From Labyrinthula sp. Ha (lineage: Eukaryota; Sar; Bigyra; Labyrinthulida; Labyrinthulaceae), in the NCBI GenBank assembly GCA_015227615.1, contig JAALGZ010000016.1, positions 310,001-374,000 on the forward strand: a stretch of DNA of 64,000 nt. Direction: 5' to 3'. Positions within the stretch are counted from its first letter, which is position 1, and each line of letters begins with the position of its first letter. A model generated the notes under the pieces. That model was not told the origin of the DNA, ran no database searches, and saw only the letters and a list, made by a program, of their open reading frames with translations. The position numbers and the translations under genes are program-made. This document shows, in pieces, positions 24,400 to 35,539 of the stretch.

Positions 24400-27300
24400 A
24401 TCGAGTTATATAAAACCCTTGACTTGCTTTCTGGAAGTACTACTGTAGGATTTGTCAATTTTTTAAAGTTGCTCCGGTACCCGAGATACTTCACCGACTT
24501 TTTTGCGCATCTCTGCAGAATAAGGCAAGTTTATACTACCAAAGAGAATTGAGGATACTATTAACGCTCTTACAAAGTCCTTGTCACTATTTATTCTAGT
24601 CGTATCTGACCAAAAAAAGTCTCTAAACCTTGAGATGTTTATGTGAGATATAGGAATTCTTGGAACTATTACTGATATTTCTATTTTTTTCAAGACCCAG
24701 AATGATGCCCAAATCTTTGCAGATCTTGACTATTTCAACTGCTTTATCGCACAGTTTTTGGTTAAACGATCAAAACAGAAATTATTTTTTAAGCCTACTA
24801 TTAATTTTTTTCACCCAATGTACCGGTTGAACTTTCATTTTGATACTATGAAACCAAGTTACCACATGGAAATCTCAGTAAAGCATTGGCGTTAAAGTAA
24901 ACATCAAACCGTTCATAGTAGATCATACTAAGGATGATACTACTTTGCGAGCCTGGTAATATCGGGAGGAGGTCTTAGCCGTTGTCCAGTGGCAATTTTT
25001 GTGCTTATTTATATACAAACATATATATATAGCATACTCTAGCTGGACTCATTGTTAGACACTGCTTCTGATTTTTTCTATCTCATTAACAAGAAAAACA
25101 ATAACGTTACGGCTAGAAAGAAAGGATTCTTATGGAACGAAGTTAGATTTGGCTCCGTGGTTGCAGGTAAGTTTGTTATTTTCATAATATAATCTGCAGA
25201 AAAAATTAATACCGAAGGGGATAACGAGTCTGTTTGAAACGTATCTTTATGTAATCCACTGGTATATCTTTTGACAATCTTCAACTGCTTGGAACTCTGT
25301 GATCTTTTAGCATAGATGTGGCCTTTTCTGATCTTTTCAGGAGAATCGGTTTCTACCCTAGAAGTTTTCAATAACTATTTTGGAACAGTATTTCAACTCT
25401 TTTAAATTTATTGACATGGGCTTGAAATATATTTCTTGTTTCAAAAATTTCTTAAAACTTTATCAAATAGTTCAATTTTGAAAGAACTTGTTCTTAATTA
25501 AAAGAAAAAGTTACCCGGCAGTGTGGTGGGATCCGAACAATATATTTTATTCTTTCGTTGGTTATTTTTGCTGACAGCGCAAAGATTGAGTTGAAAAGGA
25601 CCATTGCGCTGAATGGAGCTGGGTCGCCGCTAGAATTCTCTTGCTCATAAATACGATTGGCATTTTGGCTGCCAACTTGGTTCAATGTACTGGATTTATA
25701 TTCATCATTCATAGACCCTTCTAGAATCTTATTGATGAATATCTCTTTATAGTAGAAAAGATTTTAAAAACCTCATTTAAAGTCATAGTATGCCCGGGTG
25801 ACTTAATCTTTCTAGGGTTCTGATAACATCAAGAGTTTCATCTGCTTTGACAGGTTTGACTCTATGTTGTTTGCTGTTTCCAGTTCAAAATAGGCCAATA
25901 AGAGTGTCGTACTTTTTTTCGACTACGGAAACTTATTTTCGACTTTGTTATTGGAGTTCCAGAATAGTCAGCAGATTTTTTCATTATTCGTTTCGCGAAT
26001 ACTTTAATTCTCAGCTCATTTTGTAGTATTTTCCCAAACCTTATTGGGAACCGCTTTCAAGTTACATATCAACTGGTACGAAATTCAACTGTTATTGACA
26101 ATGTAGCAGCTTTAGATCCTTTGTCAATTTTGTCTACTGAAGTATCTTATACTTTCCTCGTAGAAGGTCTTATTTCAGCTTTAAATTCTGTATTTTTTTA
26201 GAGTTCATTAGTGTTTTGATCTCTGTTTCTTCTTAGAAGAGTTATTGTACACATTGGGAGACCTTCCTTACTTTCAATTGTATTGGTTGAGCTGGTAGAT
26301 GTTGTTCAAGAATAAATTAGATTACTTAGGTAGGCAGGTTATATTGATCAGATTCTATTACTTTTCTAAGTAAAATTTTTATTTCATTTTCAATTCTAAG
26401 TTCTAGCCCAGGGTTATTTTGGAGGTTTATGAAACCTAAATGTTTTTTTCTGCTGGTTGCTTCATATATCAGGTGTCCGAAGATATTATTTCAAGGAATT
26501 GAGGTAACATTAGTAATTTCCTGAGTTTTTTTCAGGTTAACCTTCTGTACTTCGGAAATTTTTACTTCAGAGAAAAATGTAACAAGTATATGAACTATTT
26601 CTGAAGCTACTGCCTGACGTTCTAGGAGTTTATATTGCTTGGTTCTATTTACCCTTATTTTCAGTCACAACGTGCTTAGTTTGTAATAGCTAGGTCGTCA
26701 TTTCCAGTAACATTAGTAAGCTGCCTTCCAGTTGAGCTTGAATGGTTACGAAAACGATAGTTATTCATTGCTCCTTGTTCTTATCTTACAAACCATACGC
26801 TGAAGCCACCGGAAAGTGTATTAATGTTCCACTTCTATCTATTGCTAATAATTTTTAAGGCTGTTTCAGAATCCTGTTGCAGGTTATTTGGTCATGGCCA
26901 GTATATGCGGCGTAGTACTTCACTTAAACATGTGTACACTTACTACTGAGTCTAGCTGTAAGTTTCATCATTATGTCGCTCTAAGTCTTAGTACATAAAT
27001 CTTGAGGAGCAAAATCTCACACTAGGAAGATAGCTAAAGTTACAACTTTGGTAGACTATATTGGTGAAAACCCACCTATAGTTGGACCAACAGTCATCTT
27101 CTCATCCAGTTTGTTTGACCCGTTCCTGTATGGCTTTTAAGTTTTTAAAAACTTCATCTGCAGAGTAAGTTAGTTAGGCGAAAATTTTCCCACTAGGACC
27201 ATATGTGTTGACGCAGAGCAAGATTAGTTATTTAAGTTGGCTGGCAAGCCCAGGTGCTTCATTAGAAGGTGCGAGAAAGCTTTCGTACTCAGAACATGAC
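24400..27300 (-). mobile_element. Decayed LINE (non-LTR retrotransposon) remnant
   Basis: Minus-strand coding-like stretches broken by many stops and frame changes. Around 27180-27225 a segment reads L-C-V-N-T-Y-G-P-S-G-K, matching the VNTYAP motif of APE-type LINE endonucleases, followed by a helical segment at 27105-27165. Around 25594-25640 the frame reads G-D-P-A-P-F-S-A-M-V-L-F-N, like the QGDP..S..LFN box of LINE reverse transcriptases. Around 25176-25215 there is an A-D-Y segment where the catalytic YADD box would be expected. The order EN, then RT, is correct for one element read on the minus strand. It is much older than the LINE at 28-31.4 kb and not obviously the same family. Ends are undefined. 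Confidence 0.45.
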
Positions 27301-27446
27301 TTCTCTTTATGTCCTTGGATCATTTTATAAATTGAAATATTTAAGTGTTAAAAACTTATCTTTAACAGGGAGTTAATTAGTATTAGGTTCTAACCCTCAT
27401 GCTCACTTAAGTCTTAATATTATAATTTATTTTAAACCGACAAAAA

Positions 27447-27463
27447 GGTTTAGGTTTAGGTTT
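27447..27463 (+). repeat. Short TTTAGG-type repeat
   Basis: GGTTTAGGTTTAGGTTT holds two and a half units of a telomere-like TTTAGG hexamer. It lies in the spacer between the two LINE bodies, so it may be a LINE tail repeat rather than telomeric sequence. Confidence 0.25.
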
Positions 27464-28280
27464 TAAGAGAGTTAATTGGGCCTATTGGCCTAACCCTACG
27501 GCGGGGATCTAACTACCAATAAGAGCTACGTACTATTGTGCTATTTTGCTATTCTATTATGTTCCGTTATGTTTCCTTAATCTCATTGGTATTTGACAGA
27601 ATCCTCTGAAGCTGGTTGGTCAAACTCTCATCTCTTGATCATTTTCATTATTTCCCAAAATCCTAACTTTTCTGATACAATCCACAATAAAATTAACAAA
27701 ACACAAAACATGCAAAAAGTAAAGATAATCTCACGGGTGTCCAGTTCACGCTGCTGAAAGTTTTTCCGCTGATGTTTTACCACGATATGGGTTTCTATTA
27801 TGTTCCTGTTCAAGATTTTCACGACTTTGCTCATTTTTATCTGGATTCTGCATTTTGGATGGCCTGTTTTTATCTTATGTTGGTTTTTGGACGATCCTAG
27901 ATATGTTTCAAGATGTTTGAAGATAAGTGAAGATGATTTAAGTTCGGGAGGTTGAAGGGGAGTATAGATGGTGAGGTTTCCTGCTGTTTTTGGGATGTTT
28001 TCTTAATTTTCCAGAGATTATTTTTCTTGCAGCTGGAGTTATCGATGATCTTAGTGAGTGCTGGGGGCCTCCTTTGAGCTGACTTATGCTGTTTTCGTGT
28101 TATTCTATAGGTTGACTATTCGTTGTTGCTGTTCCAGGTGGAGGATGCTAATATTTTGTCAGGAAAGAAGAATTTCGTTTATTTGCTCCAGCAGTTGGAT
28201 ATAATCCACTGGGTTCATTCCTCTTCCTCCGGCTGTTATTCTTGACTTTTCACTTAGCGCTTTAGGTGATATATTGGTTG

Positions 28281-31200
28281 TTATATTTCCTGTGAGTTGA
28301 TCGTGGTTGCTGTATCGTGGTTGTTGTCTCTTAGTCGTAGGATGGGTGTTGTTTGAGTTCTGTTCACGTCTATGTTCCTGTTCGCGTCCAAGTCTGCATT
28401 CCTGCTCAAGTCCATGTTCGTGCTCTTGTTCGTGCTCTTGTACGTGTCCCTGTTCAAGTGTTCTTCTGGTTCTTGGCTTCTTGTGCAGTTTGAAGGTTGG
28501 TTCTCATTTTCAGGGTAGTGGGTAAAGTGGGATGGTGGTGGGTCCTCAGGCGGCACTGGTTCTTCTCCTAGTAAGGCAAGCGCTTCATAGTAGTATATAG
28601 GTTTTGCTGTTGGCGGTGGTGATGGATTTTGAAGTTGGTATTCTCTCAACGCTGTCAGTTCTTTGTCTATGATATCTTTCGCTGTGGATCTGTGATTTCC
28701 CTGACGTCTTATTACTATGTTGGCAAGATCCAAGTCACTCTCTTCTAGTTGGAAGTTAAAGTTGTCAATTCTGTCTATGGTTCTTTTCAGCCTTCTTGAT
28801 ATCTTTGTTAAGGCTTTTGTTATCTTCACGTTGGGCGGCCAGTTCTCTACATTATATATGGCTGGAGCTTTTACTAGTGCTCTTGCCAGGTTTATTCTCG
28901 TTTTTTTTGGATGTTTGCGGAAGATAGTATGTCTCTGAATCTGTTGATATGACTGTGAGCTTCATTTAACTTCTTGGAGATAGCGTCAGCATTAATACCT
29001 TGCGGATCAAAGATAGCACCAAGATACTTGTACTTTTCCACAGCTTCAATTGTTTCTCCTGCTACTTCAACGTTGTTTGTTTTGGGTTGGATTTTGTCGT
29101 GAATGATCGTTCTACTGTCTGTAACAGCTAAAGTTCCAGCTCTGCTTCTGTTGCGTGTTCCATCACAAAGCCTTGAGCTTTTGTGACACCTTAGTGACGT
29201 TTCCGAGTGAAAATACCTATCGCAACGTTCACAGTGGAAGTTGGTTAATATTCTGTTTATGTCTGCGTCTGGGATTTTATCAACCAAACTGTAGCCTTCG
29301 ATTGTGAGCATAACTTTTGTCTTGCTAACATTAATTTTTAGGCCCATGAGTTGTTGGAGATTCTGCAGTTGTATTACGAAGCTGATTATTTCTTCGTCGT
29401 TCCTTGTTAGTATTACAAAGTCGTCTTATCAATTCGATGAGTTTCATCATTATCGAAGCTTTCGCAAAGTCTATGAAAAGAATTCGAAGATATATTTTCC
29501 GTTTGAGAGTTTCCTTTATGATTGTATCAAGTGCTTCAATTTTCTGTATCGTTGAGCGGTTGTTTCTGAATCCTGCTTGGTAATCTGGGAGTTTATTTAG
29601 TATTGGTGCTATTCTGTTGTTGATGATTTTTGTGAGGAGTTTGAAGTGAGTGTTCAATAGTGAGATTGGTCTATAATTGGAGGGATCATGTTTACTTCCT
29701 TTCTGTTTGTATAGATATACAACTTTGCCTCTGCAGATTTTTCTCATTTTTCTAGACTTGAACGCATCTAACCTGAAGAAAGACTGGATCTCTCTAACAG
29801 CATGTTTTTGAACTATTTCAACATGCTTTAAGACTTCGTTTCTTAAGTTGTCTGGTCCTGGAGCTTTGTTGTTTTTTAGGGTTTTGATACATTCTTTGAT
29901 CTCGTCAGCCTTTGGAGGATGTATGTTTATGCTGTTCAAGGGAGCCAGTGCAAGTATTGGAGTTTGGTAATGTCGTATTTGGTTTTCCGTCAACAAATTC
30001 GTTGGAAGTGGTAGGTTTTGTTGCTTTTCTAAATATTCTTTTAGTATCTGGATACGTCCTGTGGCTCCCACCAACTTTCCAGTTGTATTTCTGGTTATTT
30101 TACCGAACTGTTTCCGGACTGGTTTCACTTTATTTATCAACTGGTAGCCAGTTCTCGCACTTTTTCTTTGGAACACAGTTTCTACTTCAGCCGCTATTCT
30201 ATCCAACCAGTTACAGTAGTTCTCCTTCGCTGAGCTTTTTTAGATCCTTTGTGATCCGTTTCTTCTCTTCTGAGTTCAAGTTGCTCCAGTTGGCACGTTT
30301 GTACCTCATCAGAGACATGGTTTGCTCCGAGTTCTGATGTTCAGGAAGGTTGTACTTGACTTCTGGAAGATGTTTCTTCATGATTGATGGAATTGAGTGG
30401 GTAAGTGTGAGGTAGGCGTCTGTGAGTGTGTCGTTCAGTTCCAGTACCTCTTTGAGTTCGCTGTTTATCTTCTCCTGTAGATCTGTGTTGGACCTTAGTG
30501 TATTGTAGTCAAGCTGAGATCTGGTTCTTTTTCCAGGTGTGTGTGTCCGATGTATGTTGATTCTTATTGTAAGGGCAAGATGATCGAAGTTTTTCTTCAT
30601 CCATAGGTTGTATGCTATGGTTGAAGATATTTTGAAGCCAGATATTGCAGGTATATGGTTCGTAATTACATAGTCAATTTCAGATGGCCCCCCACTATTT
30701 GACCTTGGCATAAATGTGGCATATTTTCTAGATCCTTTTTTGCCTGTAACAACTAAATGGTTGAAAATTGTTAGCTCTTTTTCTTTCAAAAACTCCACTA
30801 GTAGTTTACCATTAGCGTTTGTACGATGGGAGAGCCCTAGTATGCCTTCTACATTTAACTCTTTCCTTGAGACTTGAGCATTGAAATCACCACAAATGAG
30901 AACCAACCTTCTCTTGTTAACTCCATTCAGCTTCGACTTGAGCTCCTTCAGGTACATCTTGTACGTTTCTTGACCGTGACCGCAGTGTGGCGCGTAAGTG
31001 TTAACCAAGACGAGACTTCTTTTTCCATCTAGTTTGACAACCAGCTTCAGGATCCTGTCGCTTCTTCCGTCTGTGTCCGTTACTTGACTAGCAAGCTCGT
31101 TACACAGGAAAGTCGCTACGCCCGTCGCTTTTTCAGGCAGTTTTGAGAAAAACCACCTTCCTGAAGCTGAGCTAACGTTCACCATTCGCTGTAGGCGTTG

Positions 31201-31443
31201 CATTCCTTGCTTGTGCAGTTCCTGTAACATTAAAATTTCAGTTTTTTTAGTAAGTTGTTGTACGTAGCTGCACTTAAAGGCAGTTAGACCACCAACATTC
31301 ACGCTCACCAGTTTAGGAGAGCGCTTCAGTCGGCTCGCAGCCCCTGGGACTTCTCTCGAAGGAGTAGACAGGTCGCTACTCTGAAAACATTGCATTTTTG
31401 CACCGTCAAAAAGTATTCCAAAACATATGACCTTTTTGGCCAT
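28281..31443 (-). mobile_element. LINE retrotransposon with APE endonuclease and reverse transcriptase, internally deleted
   Basis: From 31443 down to 30211 a 410-codon frame encodes an APE-type endonuclease with LQELHKQG, LVNTYAPHCG, ICGDFNAQV, EIDYVI and FDHLAL, so all catalytic-type residues are present. After a stop, a shifted frame (30206-29331) encodes the reverse transcriptase start: NNKAPGPDNLRNEVL, YRPISLLN, AGFRNNRSTIQ and LFIDFAKA (motif A). About 13 codons after motif A, near 29411-29450, another frame resumes at D-D-F-V-I-L (motif C), so the intervening block with the QGDP..LFN motif is missing. Then come a GLKINVSKTKVM segment and a C-x2-C-x12-H-x4-C finger (29160-29260). The last part (28829-28281) is rich in proline, N and R. 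Coding integrity is lost at least at the EN/RT junction, the RT deletion and near 28890. The 3' end may extend to about 27.9 kb. Confidence 0.88.
28370..28465 (-). repeat. Imperfect 12-bp tandem repeat in the LINE 3' coding region
   Basis: About eight degenerate copies of a 12-bp unit such as TGTTCGTGCTCT, read on the minus strand as a four-residue repeat of the type N-x-D/S-x. This gives an Asn/Asp/Arg-rich tail near the end of the LINE-encoded protein. Likely a slippage-expanded minisatellite. Confidence 0.5.
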
Positions 31444-31516
31444 ACCTAATTTCCCAAAACGAAAGGAAAACAGATAAAAAACCTCCTGAAACTACATCAA
31501 GAGAACACTCATTAAA

Positions 31517-33575
31517 ATGGCCACCGAAATGTATTCCGACATCCAGGTGGTACCTCATCCGGATCAAGATCGTAAAATATTTGAAATCGCACGGTTAATT
31601 GATGATCTGAAAGTACTCTGGTTACCTTTCCCCTCATTATTCAGCATCAAGATCTAGTTGTACGCACAAGATCCGTTCAATCACTTCCTGAAATATTCGA
31701 AGCCCTTGGTCAAGAGAGATCCAGAGATGAGCTTCTGCCTTTTATTTCAGAAACTTTACTAGATGACGAAGGTATCGTTTTCATTGCTTTTTTACTTTAG
31801 ACGAGCTCCTTGAAGAAGCCGCTGAGATGTTTCCTAAACTAGTTGATGCTATCGGAGGAAAAAAGTTCATCCCTCTGCTTTTGACCCCTTTGGAAGATCT
31901 CGTATCGGTAGAAGAACCTACGGTACGTGAGAAAGCCTCAGAAAGTTTCGGAATTCTTGTTGCTCAGATGAAGTATTGATCCCTTCTCGGTTCATGGTTT
32001 AGGAAAGAAGATGTTGTTCAACATTTCATCCCTATTTTGACAAGATTAAGTGAGAAAGATTGGTTTACTGCAAGAGCTGCAGCCTGTTCTTTGTTTGTAC
32101 ATGCTTATCCCAAAGTAACAGATTCATTGAAGAAAGAACTAAGAGGTCGATTCGGACAACTATGTGTTGACCTTGTTCCCACAGTTCGTAAAGCTGCCGC
32201 TATGAATTTGGGAAAGTTTGCGCAGGTGATCGATTTCTCCATAGTCAAGACTGATATAAAAAAGCTGTTTGATGAGTTATCGAAAGATTCTGTAGATTCG
32301 ATTAGGATTCAAACTTTTAAGAACGTGGTTGCTATAGCTGGCATAGCAGATGAGTCGGAATCAGAGTTTGCAAGGGAAATGCTTGAAACATTATATGAGC
32401 TTTCCAATGATGCTGCATGGAGAGTTAGATGGACTTTAGCTCATGGGTTTTTAGATTTGGCTGAGCTTGTTATGAAGCATAAAATGGAGTCGGAGATCAA
32501 GACTTTTCTAGCAAGTAATTTTATTCTAAGATTAATTTGCAGTTTATATGAATTTACTCAAGGATAGAGAGCCAGAAGTTAAAGCTGCAGCTGTCAAGGA
32601 TATAAACAAAATTGGAGTGGTATATTTGGTATCTGTAAGTTTACTGTTTAGCTCTTTCAGAAACATGATAAAGATTTTGTGTCGGATAGTTTAGTTAAAG
32701 CTGTTCAAGATTTGCTTAAAGAAGAAACTGATTTTGTTCGCGCTGCTTTGGCTGATGAAATATGTGAGCTTGCAACAATTGTGGGACAACAAAGAACTCT
32801 GGAGTATCTGCTTGAGCCTTTCATTGCTCTCCTGAGAGACCCTGATCCAGGTGTGAGAATGAATTTCATAAAGAACCTTGAAGCTTTAGATCCAGTCTTG
32901 GCTGTCAAAGATTTTTCTGACTCCTTGTTGCCCTCTGTAAGCCAACTTGCTGTGGTACAACTATATTTTGAACTTAATTGTAGGATAATTCATGGAGAAC
33001 AAGACATGGAATCATACTAGAGATTCCTCTCTTAGCGAAATTACTAGGCAGACAAATCTTTGACCTGAATTTAGCTGAACTCTCTATGAAATGGTTAGAA
33101 GATGAAGTGTCTAAAATTAGAGAGGCAGCTACTACCAACTTGCCCAAATTGGTACGTACTTTCGGAGATGACTGGGTTATTGAGCATATTGTCCCTAAGT
33201 TAGATCATCTCGCTGGAAACAGTAGCTATCTATACAGAATGCAAGCTCTAAGAGCTATAGCTGAGCTCTCCGATGTGCTTTCAGTGGAAACCATGACGAA
33301 GGTTATGGTTCCTTTTGTAGAAGCGCTTTCTAAAGATCCCACGGCTAATATTAAATTCAATGTAGCAAAGTGCTTAACTGAGACTAGAGGTAACTTATTT
33401 TCTTGTGTTTAGTTTAGTTCTTGAGAAAATTGATCCTGAAGTGTTGAAATCCAGTGTTCTACCAAAAGTTAGAGACATGGCAGAGAGGATTGAAGAAGGC
33501 GAGGAGGAGGTTGATGTAGATGTAGAATACTATGCAAATCTTTGTCTAGAGAAGTTGAATTCATGGTTGAAATAA
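31517..33575 (+). CDS. PPP2R1A: Protein phosphatase 2A scaffold subunit A (HEAT-repeat protein)
   Basis: Eight exons: 31517..31612, 31645..31771, 31801..31972, 32003..32514, 32543..32634, 32661..32954, 32984..33389, 33418..33575; 618 aa, ending in TAA. Introns are 26-32 bp. The fifth could instead start at 32629 (32 bp instead of 26), which would drop two codons. HEAT motifs run the full length: VRTRSVQSLPEI, EEPTVREKASESFG, DWFTARAAACSLF, VPTVRKAAAMNLGKFAQ, DPDPGVRMNFIKNL, NSWRTRHGIILEIPLLAK, VSKIREAATTNLPKLV and ANIKFNVAKCL, matching PP2A-A repeats in order. The protein is the scaffold that holds the PP2A catalytic C and regulatory B subunits. The C-terminus has an acidic insert (EEGEEEVDVDVE). 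AATAAA follows at 33663. A LINE begins 74 bp upstream on the other strand. Confidence 0.93.
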
Positions 33576-33715
33576 TTACTATATCCATCAGTGTTGAACC
33601 TGGTTAAATAGTTATAAAATTGGTTTTTACCCTTGTAACTATGTAGTTTTTATTTTTTCTGAAATAAACTATCTCTATCAAAACCCCTTATTTGAGCAAC
33701 CAGCTGTCGTTATTG

Positions 33716-33728
33716 CCGCAAATTGCGG
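33716..33728. promoter_or_regulatory. CCGCAA-A-TTGCGG palindrome upstream of the AMACR gene
   Basis: A 6-bp perfect inverted repeat around one base, about 100 bp before the AMACR start and inside the 249-bp PP2A-AMACR spacer. It is more GC-rich than its surroundings. Candidate protein-binding site; no direct support. Confidence 0.25.
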
Positions 33729-33824
33729 TAGTTGCTAGTTAGCCATGTGGCCCATATAAAAAGAACGGAATAGAAAAAAGAAAACATACAAAGCAAAGGG
33801 CGGAAAAAACAAGAAAACTAAGAG

Positions 33825-35022
33825 ATGGCATTAGCAGGAATACGAGTGATAGAGTTTGCTGGATTAGCACCAGCTCCATTTGCTGGAATGGCATTGGCAG
33901 ATTTTGGTGCGGAAGTTATAAGAATAGATAAGGCAAAGAATGGAAAAGCATTGCCAAACTCTGATACTCTTTCGCGTGGAAAAAAGTCAATTGCACTTGA
34001 CATTAAATCTTCAGAAGGAAAGAAATTAGCAAAAAAAATAATTTCAACTGCTGATGTATTGCTTGATTGTTTTAGACCAGGCGTAATGGAGCGTAATGGA
34101 CTTGTAAACTAGTTTTCTCCTTTGATTTTAGGGTCCTGATGTGCTTCTAGAACTAAATCCCCGCTTAATTTATGCAAGGATCACTGGATTTGGGCAAGGA
34201 GGTGATCCAAAAGTATCAAATGCAGCTGGTCATGACTTAAATTACATTGCTCTAAGTGGAGTTCTTTCATATTTTCGTGTTGCTGGAGAAAAACCACACC
34301 CTCCAATTAACATTATGGGAGATTTTGCTGGCGGTGGACTTATGTGTGCATTTGGGATCTTGGTCGCGTTAATTGAAAGGCAAAAAAGTGGAAAAGGACA
34401 AGTAATTGATGCAGCAATGGTGGATGGAAGTTTGTACCTTGCTTCGCAGCATGTTGGTGTAGATGTTCCAGGTTACATTAGTAATAGACATGAATTGGTG
34501 GGAACTGGGGTTCTAGATGGAGGAGCACACTTTTATCAGACGTATGAGTGTAAAGATGGAAAGTATTTTAGTGTCGGAGCTATTGAGGGAAAGTTTTTTT
34601 GCTTATTGGTTGATCTGATGGGATTTAACGAAGAACAAAAAGAAGAGTTAATATCTGACCAAATGAATCAAGAAATGTGGGAAAAGAATAAAAAAGTTTT
34701 TGCAAACAGGTTTAAGAAAAAAAGTCAGAAGGAATGGACTGATACTTTTTATGGAACTGATGCTTGTGCTTGGCCAATTTTAAGCATTGCTGAAGCAGCA
34801 AAATTAGAGCATCATGTAAAAAGAAATATGTTCGTACCTTCTGCTACTAAAAAGGATAGAATCGAACCTGCTGCTGCTCCAAAATTATCACGAACTCCCG
34901 CGTTCGAATCCCGTGTAAGACCAAAACCAGGTCAGCACACAGAGGAAGTGCTTGCTCAATATGGATTTACTGCAGATCAGATTAAACAGTTGGTTTCTGG
35001 AAAGGTTGTTGCCAAGTTGTGA
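33825..35022 (+). CDS. AMACR: Alpha-methylacyl-CoA racemase, peroxisomal
   Basis: CDS join(33825..34103,34132..35022), 389 aa, with one 28-bp intron (34104-34131, GTAAAC..TTTTAG). It starts MALAGIRVIEFAGLAPAPF, the usual family III CoA-transferase/racemase N-terminus. The catalytic pair is visible: His127 in AGHDLNYIALSGVLS and Asp157 in GDFAGGG, equivalent to His122/Asp152 of mammalian AMACR. Other landmarks are LDCFRPGVMERNGL and KDGKYFSVGAIEGKFF. The enzyme interconverts (2R)- and (2S)-methylacyl-CoA esters so that branched fatty acids can enter beta-oxidation. The protein ends in A-K-L, a canonical type 1 peroxisomal targeting signal. Length matches the family (about 380). Its stop codon lies 8 bp from the stop of the convergent PSF3 gene. 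Confidence 0.95.
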
Positions 35023-35030
35023 AACGAGTC

Positions 35031-35507
35031 TTAAGAGTTGAAAAGTGTATTTATTTCTTTTGATTTTTTGTGCATTTCATGGAATAGTTTTCGTTCAACG
35101 TTTTGAGGGAGTTTTAATTTTTCTGCTGAGGTTGTTTCAGAGGATTTTGATAGATCTAAGATTTCCTCGTATCGTTTCGAAAAAAGAGAAAGAACGGATT
35201 CAATCAAGGGAGCACTTGACAAAGTACCACTCAAAATTGCTCCCTCTTCATAAAAATATGAGCTCTTTATCAAGTTCATGTTTGAATGAGTCACTATTTG
35301 AAGAAGGTTTCGTTCGTCATATTCTGTGGGGAGTTGATCGTGGTCTACTTCTACAAGATCGTGTTTAGAAAGCTCTTTTATTAGCCATAAAGGTAGCTTT
35401 ATTGAATCATTGTAACTTGAATTTGGTTTTACAAGTGATGTCTTGAGTTTCACTGAAAACTGGGCCTGTTCGGACAAGTATGTATCAATGTCTTGAGTTT
35501 GTTTCAT
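35031..35507 (-). CDS. PSF3: GINS complex subunit PSF3
   Basis: Single exon, 158 aa. The start MKQTQDIDTYLSEQ resembles the short N-terminal B-domain region of PSF3 (D-I-D-x-x-L). It is followed by IKLPLWLIKELSKHDLVEV, matching the ELPLWLAKGL..L..V motif typical of PSF3, then D-x-x-x-L-x-x-x-Y, and a helical domain with SVLSLFSKRYEEILDLS and a charged helix near the end. PSF3 forms the GINS tetramer with SLD5, PSF1 and PSF2 and activates the CMG replicative helicase in the nucleus. The protein is short compared with the usual 190-215 aa but the core is intact. No intron. Convergent with AMACR, separated by 8 bp, so the mRNAs must overlap. Confidence 0.8.
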   Translation of the reverse strand: MKQTQDIDTYLSEQAQFSVKLKTSLVKPNSSYNDSIKLPLWLIKELSKHDLVEVDHDQLPTEYDERNLLQIVTHSNMNLIKSSYFYEEGAILSGTLSSAPLIESVLSLFSKRYEEILDLSKSSETTSAEKLKLPQNVERKLFHEMHKKSKEINTLFNS

Positions 35508-35539
35508 CTAAATCAAACTCGAATAACGGTTTCTACATT

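Noticed and set aside
28307-28525. Cysteine-rich plus-strand open frame opposite the LINE 3' end
   Set aside because: It is the antisense of the 12-bp tandem repeat in the LINE tail; the Cys/Ser repeats are a by-product of repeat composition.
32955-32983. Reading frame continuing to a stop at 33020 as the end of a shorter HEAT protein
   Set aside because: Removing the 29-bp GT..TAG intron gives the conserved N-S-W-R-T-R-H-G-I-I-L-E-I-P-L-L segment of PP2A-A.
33390-33417. A 23-bp intron ending at the first TAG (33412)
   Set aside because: Only the second TAG (33417) restores the PP2A-A frame G-TT-CTT-GAG, so the intron is 28 bp.
34900-34920. GTTCGAATCCC, resembling a tRNA B-box
   Set aside because: It lies inside the conserved AMACR coding sequence and has no A-box or cloverleaf around it.
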